DNA of 64,000 nucleotides from RI-92 sp037384645 (GTDB lineage Bacteria > Pseudomonadota > Gammaproteobacteria > UBA6429 > Thiohalophilaceae), in NCBI GenBank assembly GCA_037384645.1, contig JARRNT010000017.1, positions 1 through 64,000 on the forward strand, in the 5' to 3' direction. A program made the position numbers and the translations under genes. The notes under the pieces are model-generated. The model was not told the origin of the DNA. It saw only the letters and a list, made by a program, of their open reading frames with translations, and ran no database searches. Of the stretch, positions 27,202-35,340 are shown piece after piece. Every line of letters starts with the position of its first letter. Within the stretch, counting starts at the first letter, position 1.

Positions 27202-28353
27202 TCAGGTCAGCTCGCTCGGATCAAAAATACGCTTATGTTCCATGATCGCAAAGCGATCGGTCATCCCTGCAATATAATCTGCAACGGCTCGCGCCTTGCC
27301 AGCCTCGCCGCCAGCCTCGGCAAATTGCTGCGCGATGCGCTGATGCCCGGGTGGCAATAACTGCAGGTTGTCCATGAAGCCATTAAACAGGTCACGCAGA
27401 ATATTATTGGCCTTTACTGTCATGCGATAGACCCGGTAGTGACGATACAGATTATTACGTAAAAACCGTTTGAGGCCCAGGCTCTGTTCGCGCACCGACT
27501 GGCTGAAACCGATCAGTTCCTGCCCATGCCGGCGTACGGCATCGATAGAGTCCGGCCTGGTCTGCGCCAGCTTGCTCTGGCTGCTTTCAATAAGGTCCAC
27601 AACCAGCAGGTTGATCATCCGTCGTATCGTCTCATGTACCAGACGCCGGCCTCTGAGCGACGGATACTGTTTGGTCACTACCTGAAACTGGTCGTTGAAC
27701 AGGCTTACTTCACACAATTGCTCAATACTGATTAGTTCGGCCCGCAATCCATCGTCTACATCGTGATTGTTGTAGGCAATCTCATCGGCCAGGTTGACTA
27801 TCTGCGCTTCAAGACTTGGTTGATGTTTGTGAATAAATCGCTCCCCCACATCACCCAACTCCCTGGCTTTTTGCAAAGAGCAGTGTTTGAGGATACCTTC
27901 CCGTGACTCGAAAGTCAGGTTGAGGCCGGGAAACTCTGCATAGCGCTCTTCCAGTTCATCCACTACTCGTAGTGACTGCAGGTTGTGCTCGAAGCCACCG
28001 TAATTGGCCATGCAATGATTCAGGGCATCCTGACCGGCATGCCCGAATGGCGTGTGTCCCAGATCATGAGCCAGGGCAATGGTTTCGGCGAGGTCCTCGT
28101 TCAGGCACAGAACCCGGGCTATTGATCGGGCGATCTGGGCAACCTCGATAGAATGGGTCAAGCGGGTCCGGAACATGTCGCCTTCATGATTGACAAAGAC
28201 CTGGGTTTTATATTCCAGCCGGCGAAACGCCGAGGAGTGGACAATGCGGTCGCGATCCCGTTGATAATGACTGCGATAATTCGGCCCAGGCTCTACATGA
28301 CGACGCCCGCGTGAGGTCTCGTCCCTTGCCGCATAGTCAGCCAGTTCCGCCAT
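27202..28353 (-). CDS. dgt: Deoxyguanosine triphosphate triphosphohydrolase-like protein
   Basis: HD-domain dNTP triphosphohydrolase of 383 residues, which releases triphosphate from dGTP or other dNTPs. The metal-binding histidines and aspartates are in RLTHSIEVAQIARSIAR and HDLGHTPFGHAG. NLADEIAYNNHDVDDGL supplies the distal Asp. The length matches the shorter dGTPase-like class (type 2). It follows aroB by 2 bases, an arrangement common in gammaproteobacteria. Confidence 0.93.
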   Translation of the reverse strand: MAELADYAARDETSRGRRHVEPGPNYRSHYQRDRDRIVHSSAFRRLEYKTQVFVNHEGDMFRTRLTHSIEVAQIARSIARVLCLNEDLAETIALAHDLGHTPFGHAGQDALNHCMANYGGFEHNLQSLRVVDELEERYAEFPGLNLTFESREGILKHCSLQKARELGDVGERFIHKHQPSLEAQIVNLADEIAYNNHDVDDGLRAELISIEQLCEVSLFNDQFQVVTKQYPSLRGRRLVHETIRRMINLLVVDLIESSQSKLAQTRPDSIDAVRRHGQELIGFSQSVREQSLGLKRFLRNNLYRHYRVYRMTVKANNILRDLFNGFMDNLQLLPPGHQRIAQQFAEAGGEAGKARAVADYIAGMTDRFAIMEHKRIFDPSELT

Positions 28354-28355
28354 AC

Positions 28356-29447
28356 TCAGGTTTCTTGTATGGCGTGGTGCGCGTCGATCGTCGCCTTGAG
28401 TAATGTACTGTCATAATCCGCGCTGATTAACGCCTGCCCCAGGGCCTTGAGTAATATCAGGCGGATACTTCCGGCTTCAACCTTCTTGTCGACAGACATA
28501 TACCGCATGAAACTCGCGTAATCCATATTGGCCGGCGCACGCGTCGGCAACTGTGCCTTGTCAATGATATTCTCGATGCGCTGCACGTCATCCGCTGTCA
28601 GCATCCCCATGCGGGCGGACAGATCAGCCGCGAGAACCATGCCGGTCCCGACTGCTTCGCCATGCAACCACTTGCCATAACCCGTCGCGGCCTCAATGGC
28701 ATGGCCGAAGGTATGGCCAAAATTCAGGGTGGCCCGCACACCTGCTTCACGCTCGTCTGCGGCTACCACCTGCGACTTGATCTGGCAGGATCGATCGATC
28801 ACGTGGACCAGGGCCTCATAATCGCGGGCCAGCAGCTTTGGCATATTGTTCTCCTGCCACGCAAAAAACGGCAGGTCACAGATCAGGCCATACTTGATGA
28901 TCTCCGCAAGACCGGCACTAAGCTGGCGGTCGTCAAGCGTATTCAGCGTTTCGGTATCGGCAATAACACAACGCGGCTGATAAAAGGCGCCGATCATGTT
29001 CTTACCCAGAGCATGATTGACACCGGTCTTACCACCAACGGATGAATCGACCTGGGACAATAAGGTTGTCGGGATCTGGATAAAGGGGACGCCACGCTGG
29101 TAGCAAGCTGCGGCAAAACCGACCATGTCGCCAACCACCCCACCACCCAGTGCTACCAGGGTGCAATTACGCTCATAACGATGCTCAAGCAGGGCATCGA
29201 AAATGCGATTAAGCGTTTCGAGATTCTTGTATTCTTCACCGTCAGGGAGAACCACGCTTTCACACTGGTAATTGGCAAAGGCCTGCCTTGCCTTGTCCAG
29301 GTAGAGCGGCGCTACAGTCTCATTACTCACCAGCATGACCTGGTGGCCACTGACATAGGGTTCAACCAGCTCGGGGCGCCCCAGCAGATCAGCGCCGATA
29401 AAGATAGGATAACTGCGATTACCAAGGTCAACGTTGAGGGTTTGCAT
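28356..29447 (-). CDS. aroB: 3-dehydroquinate synthase AroB
   Basis: Second step of the shikimate pathway (DAHP to 3-dehydroquinate), NAD-dependent and metal-dependent. 363 residues. The NAD-binding motif GGGVVGDMVGFAAA is at about 98-111, the substrate lysines and metal ligands are in DSSVGGKTGVNH, and metal-binding HTFGHAIE and WLHGEAV follow. It lies 61 bases after aroK. Confidence 0.97.
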   Translation of the reverse strand: MQTLNVDLGNRSYPIFIGADLLGRPELVEPYVSGHQVMLVSNETVAPLYLDKARQAFANYQCESVVLPDGEEYKNLETLNRIFDALLEHRYERNCTLVALGGGVVGDMVGFAAACYQRGVPFIQIPTTLLSQVDSSVGGKTGVNHALGKNMIGAFYQPRCVIADTETLNTLDDRQLSAGLAEIIKYGLICDLPFFAWQENNMPKLLARDYEALVHVIDRSCQIKSQVVAADEREAGVRATLNFGHTFGHAIEAATGYGKWLHGEAVGTGMVLAADLSARMGMLTADDVQRIENIIDKAQLPTRAPANMDYASFMRYMSVDKKVEAGSIRLILLKALGQALISADYDSTLLKATIDAHHAIQET

Positions 29448-29508
29448 GAATCACGGCGAAATTGCTTAAAACGTCCAACATTATAGGCAAGTCTGGATAG
29501 ACTGTCGC

Positions 29509-30033
29509 TTATTTTTCAAATTCTACGATCTGGCCATGTAACATTCTGGCGGCAGCCTTGATGTTTTGATGCTGGGTATCAAAGGTAATATCAGCCACGT
29601 CCAGATACCACGGTTCACGCTCTCGGATTAATGCCTCGAGGCGGCTTCGCGGATCCTCGGTTTGCAACAGTGGCCGATTCTTGTCGTTTCGCGTGCGGGC
29701 CAGCAGTTCATCGATATCCGCCCTGAGATAAACCACGATCCCGCGCTGCTTTAAACACGCACGATTCTCCGGTTTAATCACGGCGCCGCCCCCTGTCGCC
29801 AGCACAATTCCTGGGCGAGCGCTAAGTTCGTTAATGATATTTTGCTCTCGCCGGCGAAACCCCTCTTCACCTTCCATATCAAATATCCAGGGAATGCTGG
29901 CTCCGGTGCGTGATTCGATTTCACGGTCGCTGTCGACAAACTCATAGCCCATTAGACTGGCAAGTTGTCGCCCTATTGTGGTTTTTCCCACCCCCATTGG
30001 GCCGACCAGAAATATGCTTTGCTGTGCTTTCAT
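29509..30033 (-). CDS. aroK: Shikimate kinase AroK
   Basis: Phosphorylates shikimate at the 3-hydroxyl with ATP. 174 residues with P-loop GPMGVGKTT (about 11-19), the shikimate-binding aspartate in FVDSDREIE, FRRREQ, and GGGAVI. It is of the usual AroK length. It follows pilQ by 79 bases that contain a strong hairpin. Confidence 0.97.
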   Translation of the reverse strand: MKAQQSIFLVGPMGVGKTTIGRQLASLMGYEFVDSDREIESRTGASIPWIFDMEGEEGFRRREQNIINELSARPGIVLATGGGAVIKPENRACLKQRGIVVYLRADIDELLARTRNDKNRPLLQTEDPRSRLEALIREREPWYLDVADITFDTQHQNIKAAARMLHGQIVEFEK

Positions 30034-30068
30034 CCGGTCTCGTGGGCGTACACGTGATGATAAAGACT

Positions 30069-30104
30069 CACCGGCCCATGCCTGTTAAGGCAAATGGGCC
30101 GGTG
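30069..30104 (-). terminator. Terminator-like hairpin between pilQ and aroK
   Basis: A 10-bp perfect stem (CACCGGCCCA and complement, 30069-30078 with 30095-30104) is extended by four further pairs after a two-base bulge, with loop TGTTAA. On the minus strand it is followed by a moderately T-rich stretch (AGTCTTTATC). It begins 9 bases after the pilQ stop and may attenuate transcription into aroKB. Confidence 0.65.
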
Positions 30105-30112
30105 GCAAGGAC

Positions 30113-32239
30113 TTAGAGAGTTGAGTTCTGCTTCACGATCTTCGGTGTGACGAAAATGAGCAATTCGGATTTCTGATCACTTTTCGAGGTGTTGCGGAAC
30201 AGGAAACCAACCAGCGGCAAGTCGCCGAAGAAAGGTACACGCGTGACCGTATCGGACTTGGTCTGCTCATAGACACCGCCGAGTACAATAGTCTGACCAT
30301 TGTTGACCAGAATATTGGTATCCACTTCCTGCTTGGTAATGGGCGGCGCACTTGCACCCAGCCCCGGAATCACGATGGCGTGGGCATAGTCGGGTGAATC
30401 CTTGGTGACTACCAGATCCATGTTGATCCTGTTGTCCGGGGTAATCTGCGGTGTTACTTCCAGCTTCAACGCCGCCTGCTTGAAGGCAACTGACGCGGCA
30501 CCGCTGGACGAGGCCTGCAAATAGGGAATCTCCGTACCCTGCAGGATCTTGGCCTTGTGCTGGTCAGAGGTAATGACCTTCGGGCTGGATACAATCTGTG
30601 TCTGGCCTTCGGCTTCGGAGGCGGAAAGTTCCAGATCCAGCAGGGTACCAAAAGGCAGGGAGGCGACGGCAAGGCCCACGGAGCCGGCCGCACCGCTCAC
30701 CGGCAAGCTGACATTAAGGGAGCGCGGACTGATACCAGCGACCGTGGTCGAACCGGTGGAATCGATGGCACCTTCAGCACCTGAATAAGTTCCGGCAACC
30801 CCTACATTGGTGCTACCGGAAGAACTCTGATTGGTCACACCAAACTGCACACCCAGATCCCTGCTGAAATTCGTGGTGACCAGGACCACGCGTGACTCGA
30901 TCATGACCTGCTTGACCGGGACATCAAGTTCCTGCACCAGCGCCGCAATGGCATCGAGATTCTTCTGGGTATCCTGGATCAACAGTTTGTTGGTGCGTGC
31001 GTCGACCGTCACATTACCGCGCTTGGATACCAGGGAGTTACCCTTGGCCTTCAGGATTTTGGCAATGTCAGAGGCCTTGGCGTAGTTCACCTGGAGGGTC
31101 TCACTGACGATAGGCGCCAGTTCGGTTACCTGCTTTTGCGATTCCAGTTCCAGTTTTTCCTGTGCAGCGAGTTCCGCCGCCGGCGCAATCAGCATGACAT
31201 TACCTTTTTGCCGCTTGGCCAGACCCTTGGTCTTCAGGATGATATCCAGGGCCTGATCCCATGGCACATTTTTGAGACGAAGCGTAACGTTGCCGGTTAC
31301 CGAATCACTGGTCACCATGTTGATGCCCGTAAAGTCAGCAATTAACTGCAGTACCGCCCTGACCTGGATATTCTGGAAATTCAGTGAGAGTCGCTCACCA
31401 GTATATTCTTTCTTCTTCTTTGCCACCTCAGACTTGGGCTTCACGTACTTCTTGATTTCCAGAGTAATGTGATTGTCTGTCTGATACCCCAGGTGCTCGA
31501 ACTGACCTGTTGCGGTAGCAACGATGCGCACATCATTGCCGTGGGTAAAGGCATCCACGGTCCGCACCGGTGTACCAAAATCGGTAACGTCCAGACGCCG
31601 CTCCAGTTTCTCGGGAAGCTTGATATCCTGCAGAGTAACGATGACCTGGTCACCCCGACGGGTCATATCCATCGCGGTATTCGGGTCGGAAACGGTAATA
31701 ACAACACGACCGGAACCATTTGAGCCACGGCGGAATGTCACATTCTCTACCGTATCGCCCGAAGCACCTGCAGCATTGAAAGTCTTGTTCGATGAGCCAG
31801 AACTGGCGACACCATTCCCGCCTTGCGCACCAATGGCCAGAACGATGTTGTTACCGACCACGCGTGTTTTGTAGGGTACAAGTCGGGTCAGATCCACTAC
31901 CACGCGGGTACGTCCACCTGCCTCAACAGCGGTGATACTGCGTGTAACACCCACCCCGACGTTGATATGTTTCTGCACCAGGGCATTGGTAGTGCCAGGC
32001 AGGTCCAGCGCGATGCGTGCAGGCTGATCGATCGTGAAACTGCCTGGTTTGGGTACCGCACCTTGCATGTGCAGGGTAATCTCCACTAAATCACCGGGCT
32101 TCGTTGTATACGTAATCTTGTTCAGTGTGGATGCGGCATAGGCACTCGCTACCCATAACAACTGCCCCAATAACCCGATGGCAAGCCAACGCCAGCTCTT
32201 TCCGAGAATGTTCTTCATTGTTTGATTACCCGTCTTCAT
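30113..32239 (-). CDS. pilQ: Type IV pilus secretin PilQ
   Basis: Outer-membrane ring through which type IV pili emerge. The ATG at 32239 is chosen because GAGGAG lies 6 bases upstream, giving 708 residues; ATGs at 32245 and 32218 are less well placed. A signal peptide is followed by two AMIN-type domains (about 40-220), then the secretin and TonB short N-terminal region (VRAVLQLIADFTGINMV), NolW-type domain (LQVNYAKASDIAKILKAKG) and the secretin core ending PFFGDLPLVGFLFRN and ELLIFVTPKIV. It is the last of pilMNOPQ. Confidence 0.95.
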   Translation of the reverse strand: MKTGNQTMKNILGKSWRWLAIGLLGQLLWVASAYAASTLNKITYTTKPGDLVEITLHMQGAVPKPGSFTIDQPARIALDLPGTTNALVQKHINVGVGVTRSITAVEAGGRTRVVVDLTRLVPYKTRVVGNNIVLAIGAQGGNGVASSGSSNKTFNAAGASGDTVENVTFRRGSNGSGRVVITVSDPNTAMDMTRRGDQVIVTLQDIKLPEKLERRLDVTDFGTPVRTVDAFTHGNDVRIVATATGQFEHLGYQTDNHITLEIKKYVKPKSEVAKKKKEYTGERLSLNFQNIQVRAVLQLIADFTGINMVTSDSVTGNVTLRLKNVPWDQALDIILKTKGLAKRQKGNVMLIAPAAELAAQEKLELESQKQVTELAPIVSETLQVNYAKASDIAKILKAKGNSLVSKRGNVTVDARTNKLLIQDTQKNLDAIAALVQELDVPVKQVMIESRVVLVTTNFSRDLGVQFGVTNQSSSGSTNVGVAGTYSGAEGAIDSTGSTTVAGISPRSLNVSLPVSGAAGSVGLAVASLPFGTLLDLELSASEAEGQTQIVSSPKVITSDQHKAKILQGTEIPYLQASSSGAASVAFKQAALKLEVTPQITPDNRINMDLVVTKDSPDYAHAIVIPGLGASAPPITKQEVDTNILVNNGQTIVLGGVYEQTKSDTVTRVPFFGDLPLVGFLFRNTSKSDQKSELLIFVTPKIVKQNSTL

Positions 32240-32256
32240 TTCCATCTCCTCGGCGT

Positions 32257-32808
32257 CTACTTCTGCGATAACGCAATAGAAGCCTCGCGTTCTACCCAAC
32301 CGCCGGAGCCATTGGGAATGATTTCTTTAAGCACGATACTCGTTTCGCTTAGTGAAACAATTTCACCGTAGTTCTTACCCATATGATTACCGACCTGGAC
32401 TCTGTAGATAGCCTTGTCGGGTGCTGAAATAAGGCCCCACAACACACCCTGCTTCTGGATTGTGCCGACAAATTTCAGCGAATCCAGCGGGAAGGCTTCC
32501 AGCGCCTCGCGTTTACGATGCAAATTCGGCGTGATTCCCGGTTGGGCTGTCTGTTTTTCTGGCGGGGCCTCGCTATACGGGACAAACGGGCTACGTAAAT
32601 CCTGCGCCTGATACGTGTATGACTCGTAAGTTTTGACTTCCGGTAAAGGCTCGATCCGCCCCTTGGTCTTGTGTTTGACATCCTGGATGTACTTATCCAG
32701 GTCACTGTAATGATGTGACGTACAGGCGGACAATGTCAGAAGCACGACCATCACACCCAGCAGTCTGGCCAGGGTCACGGTACCTGTTTTGTTATCATTG
32801 TCGATCAT
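32257..32808 (-). CDS. pilP: Type IV pilus assembly lipoprotein PilP
   Basis: Links the PilMNO inner-membrane platform to the PilQ secretin. The ATG at 32808 has AGGA about 9 bases upstream and gives a lipoprotein signal with lipobox LSAC; a TTG at 32847 that overlaps pilO is rejected. The C-terminal domain is recognised by LDSLKFVGTIQKQGVLWGLI and YRVQVGNHMGKNYG. It is 17 bases before pilQ. Confidence 0.94.
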   Translation of the reverse strand: MIDNDNKTGTVTLARLLGVMVVLLTLSACTSHHYSDLDKYIQDVKHKTKGRIEPLPEVKTYESYTYQAQDLRSPFVPYSEAPPEKQTAQPGITPNLHRKREALEAFPLDSLKFVGTIQKQGVLWGLISAPDKAIYRVQVGNHMGKNYGEIVSLSETSIVLKEIIPNGSGGWVEREASIALSQK

Positions 32809-32847
32809 GATAGATATCCTGCCTGCTTCATCTCTCAACTGACTCAA

Positions 32848-33483
32848 TTAACGCCGTCTTCTTTTCTTTTTCTTGTGCGCCGCGATCTCCGCCTCATCCA
32901 GGTAGCGGTAGGTTCTTGCAGTCACTTCCATCGTCAGCTTGCCGCCATTACCTTTGCCCTTAGCTCCAGTTATGGAAATATTATGCAAGGTGACGATTCT
33001 GGGTAACGCCGCAACGCCACTGATAAAATTGCCGAACTGGTGGTAGGTTCCTGTCATTTTCATCTTGATCGGCAATTCCGCGTAAAAATCGATATAGCGC
33101 TCAGCTTCCGGCTTGAACAACTGAAACTGAATCCCGCTGGCCAGTCCGGTCTGGGAGATGTCCACCAACAGACCTTCTACTTCGGTTTTGCTGGGTAGTT
33201 GCCGCAGCATGGCACCAAACGATTCTTCAATATCCTTGAGCTGCTGCTTGTAGGCAGCAAGGTTGACGGCCTTTGACTCCTTCTTTTCAAACTCCTGTTT
33301 CAGAGAAATTTCTTTTTGTTCGGCCCGATTCAGATCGGCGATCTGGCTTTTGATGACCAGGAAATAACCGCCCACGGCAACAATGATACAGACCAGCACT
33401 ATCACCACGATCTTGACCGCGGTTGGCCAGCTCCCGATATTGTTCAGGTCCAGATCAAGGTCGCTTAAATTGATGTCTTTCAC
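32848..33483 (-). CDS. pilO: Type IV pilus assembly protein PilO
   Basis: Bitopic inner-membrane protein of 211 residues that pairs with PilN. A membrane helix is at about residues 23-45 (VKIVVIVLVCIIVAVGGYFL), a coiled coil follows (about 50-100), and a ferredoxin-like periplasmic domain contains LPIKMKMTGTYHQFGNFIS. The C-terminus is very basic, with KKKKRRRR. Between pilN (2 bases) and pilP. Confidence 0.95.
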   Translation of the reverse strand: MKDINLSDLDLDLNNIGSWPTAVKIVVIVLVCIIVAVGGYFLVIKSQIADLNRAEQKEISLKQEFEKKESKAVNLAAYKQQLKDIEESFGAMLRQLPSKTEVEGLLVDISQTGLASGIQFQLFKPEAERYIDFYAELPIKMKMTGTYHQFGNFISGVAALPRIVTLHNISITGAKGKGNGGKLTMEVTARTYRYLDEAEIAAHKKKKRRRR

Positions 33484-33485
33484 CG

Positions 33486-34073
33486 TTATTTGGCCCCGCG
33501 CTTGTTTTTCTTGGTCCCGTTTTTCTTCCCATTCTTGGTTTTGAACTTTTGTTTGGCACGAAGGGTAAATTTACGGGAATCGCCGTTCTTACCTGACTGA
33601 ATCACCACTAGTTGCGGATCGGTCATCCACTCGGACTGGTCAATGTTACGCATCAGTGCCGAGACACGTGCATTTGATTGTGCAACCCCCGTCATCAGCA
33701 GATTATTACCCTGTTGTTTAAATGACGTCAGGTACACACCATCTGGCATCACACGCACCAGTTCGTCTACCAATCTGACGACCTCAGGCCGGTTGCGCTG
33801 TAATTTCTGAATGATCTCCATCCGTGCCAATAAGCGTTCCTTCTTGGCGGCAAGATCATTGATTTCCTTAATCTGCTTTTCAACCGTATTGATATGCTGC
33901 TGCAGATATGCATTACGGTTATTCTGGTTGTTGATGAGCCTGGAATATTGCAGGTATACCGCTCCGACTGCCACGATGACCAGCACCACCGTCAGGCCCA
34001 TGATGGTAAAAAACTGGCGCTGTTGTTCTTTGCGTAGCTCCTGTCGCCAGGGTAAGAGGTTGATCTTTGCCAT
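33486..34073 (-). CDS. pilN: Type IV pilus assembly protein PilN
   Basis: Begins MAKINLLPWRQELRK, the PilN motif that binds the groove of PilM. A membrane helix at about 24-43 and a periplasmic domain (VYLTSFKQQGNNLLMTGVAQ) follow. 195 residues, with a lysine-rich C-terminus. The ATG overlaps the pilM stop (TAATG), so translation is coupled. Confidence 0.95.
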   Translation of the reverse strand: MAKINLLPWRQELRKEQQRQFFTIMGLTVVLVIVAVGAVYLQYSRLINNQNNRNAYLQQHINTVEKQIKEINDLAAKKERLLARMEIIQKLQRNRPEVVRLVDELVRVMPDGVYLTSFKQQGNNLLMTGVAQSNARVSALMRNIDQSEWMTDPQLVVIQSGKNGDSRKFTLRAKQKFKTKNGKKNGTKKNKRGAK

Positions 34074-35143
34074 TAATCGAAACTCCTCATGGCAAGTCCG
34101 GTGGCTATCATCAGCGCCGGTGCATCATTACTCAGACTCTGCGCCTTTACCCGCGAGGCGATTACCATGTTGGTAAAAGGGTTGGCAATCGAAGTGTGTA
34201 CACCGAGCTTGTCTGCAATCATTTCATCAATCCCGGGAATCATGGCACTGCCACCTGCCAGGACAATGTGATCGACCTGATTGTACTGACTCGATGAGAA
34301 AAAGAATTGCAGCGAACGACTGACCTGTTGCGCCATCGCCTCCTTGAATGGCTCCAGCACTTCCGGTTCGTAATTATCCGGCAGACCGCCCTGACGCTTG
34401 GCCATGCCAGCCTCCTCGTAAGACAGGCCATAACGGCGCTGGATTTCTTCCGTCAGTTGTTTTCCGCCAAATACCTGTTCGCGGGTATAGATGGTTTTCA
34501 GATCATGCATCACATTCAAGGTTGTCATGGTGGCGCCAACGTCGACCACCGCAATGGTCTGCTCGATGCCCTGGTCCGCCAGCTGCGGCGCTAACAGGGC
34601 AAAAGCGTTTTCGATGGCGTAGGCCTCGACATCGATGATTCGCGCCTTCAGGCCGGCCAACTCGATGGCCTCCACCCGTGCCATTACGTTTTCGCTGCGT
34701 GATGCTGCAAGCAATACATCCACGCGCTCAGGATCGTTGGGGGTCGGACCGATGACCTCAAAATCCAGATTGACTTCCTCTAACGGGTAAGGAATATATT
34801 GATCAGCTTCCAGCTCGATCTGAGATTCCATTTCTTCGCTTGAGTATGCTGCCGGCATGGAAATCGTCTTGGTAATGACGGCGGAGCCGGCGACGGCGGC
34901 ACAGACAAACTTGCAACGTGTTCCGGAGCGCTTGACGGCGCGCTTGATTGCATCAGCCACTGCATCGTGATCAGTGATATTTTTCTCGATGACGGAATTG
35001 GGCGGCAGTGGCTCCACCGCGTAAGATTCCACACGCAAACGGTCGCCGCTCCGTCCCAGCTCCAGGAGCTTGACTGCAGTCGACGAGATATCGAGTCCCA
35101 AAACCGGGGGGTTTTTGGGTTTAAAGAGGTCGCCCAGGCCCAT
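34073..35143 (-). CDS. pilM: Type IV pilus assembly protein PilM (actin-like)
   Basis: Cytoplasmic actin/FtsA-like ATP-binding protein that holds PilN and couples to the pilus motors. 356 residues, with the first phosphate loop GLDISSTAVKLLEL (about 15-28), the second in VDVGATMTTLNVM and the adenosine motif in VLAGGSAMIPG. It is the first gene of pilMNOPQ, and 197 bases separate it from the divergent mrcA. Confidence 0.96.
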   Translation of the reverse strand: MGLGDLFKPKNPPVLGLDISSTAVKLLELGRSGDRLRVESYAVEPLPPNSVIEKNITDHDAVADAIKRAVKRSGTRCKFVCAAVAGSAVITKTISMPAAYSSEEMESQIELEADQYIPYPLEEVNLDFEVIGPTPNDPERVDVLLAASRSENVMARVEAIELAGLKARIIDVEAYAIENAFALLAPQLADQGIEQTIAVVDVGATMTTLNVMHDLKTIYTREQVFGGKQLTEEIQRRYGLSYEEAGMAKRQGGLPDNYEPEVLEPFKEAMAQQVSRSLQFFFSSSQYNQVDHIVLAGGSAMIPGIDEMIADKLGVHTSIANPFTNMVIASRVKAQSLSNDAPALMIATGLAMRSFD

Positions 35144-35340
35144 GATTTTTGTATATATCCCTAGGGGTTAGATCAATTATATGTATAACTACATTAACAA
35201 CATGAGTCAACTATAGGTCAACAAATGAATAAATACAAATGTTGTCATAGTTTTCTCACCACTCGAACGGATATACTACCGCTCTCTCAATGTCTTATCG
35301 GACAGAAGTGGATTTAGCTATAGAGTGAGTCGCTAACGTC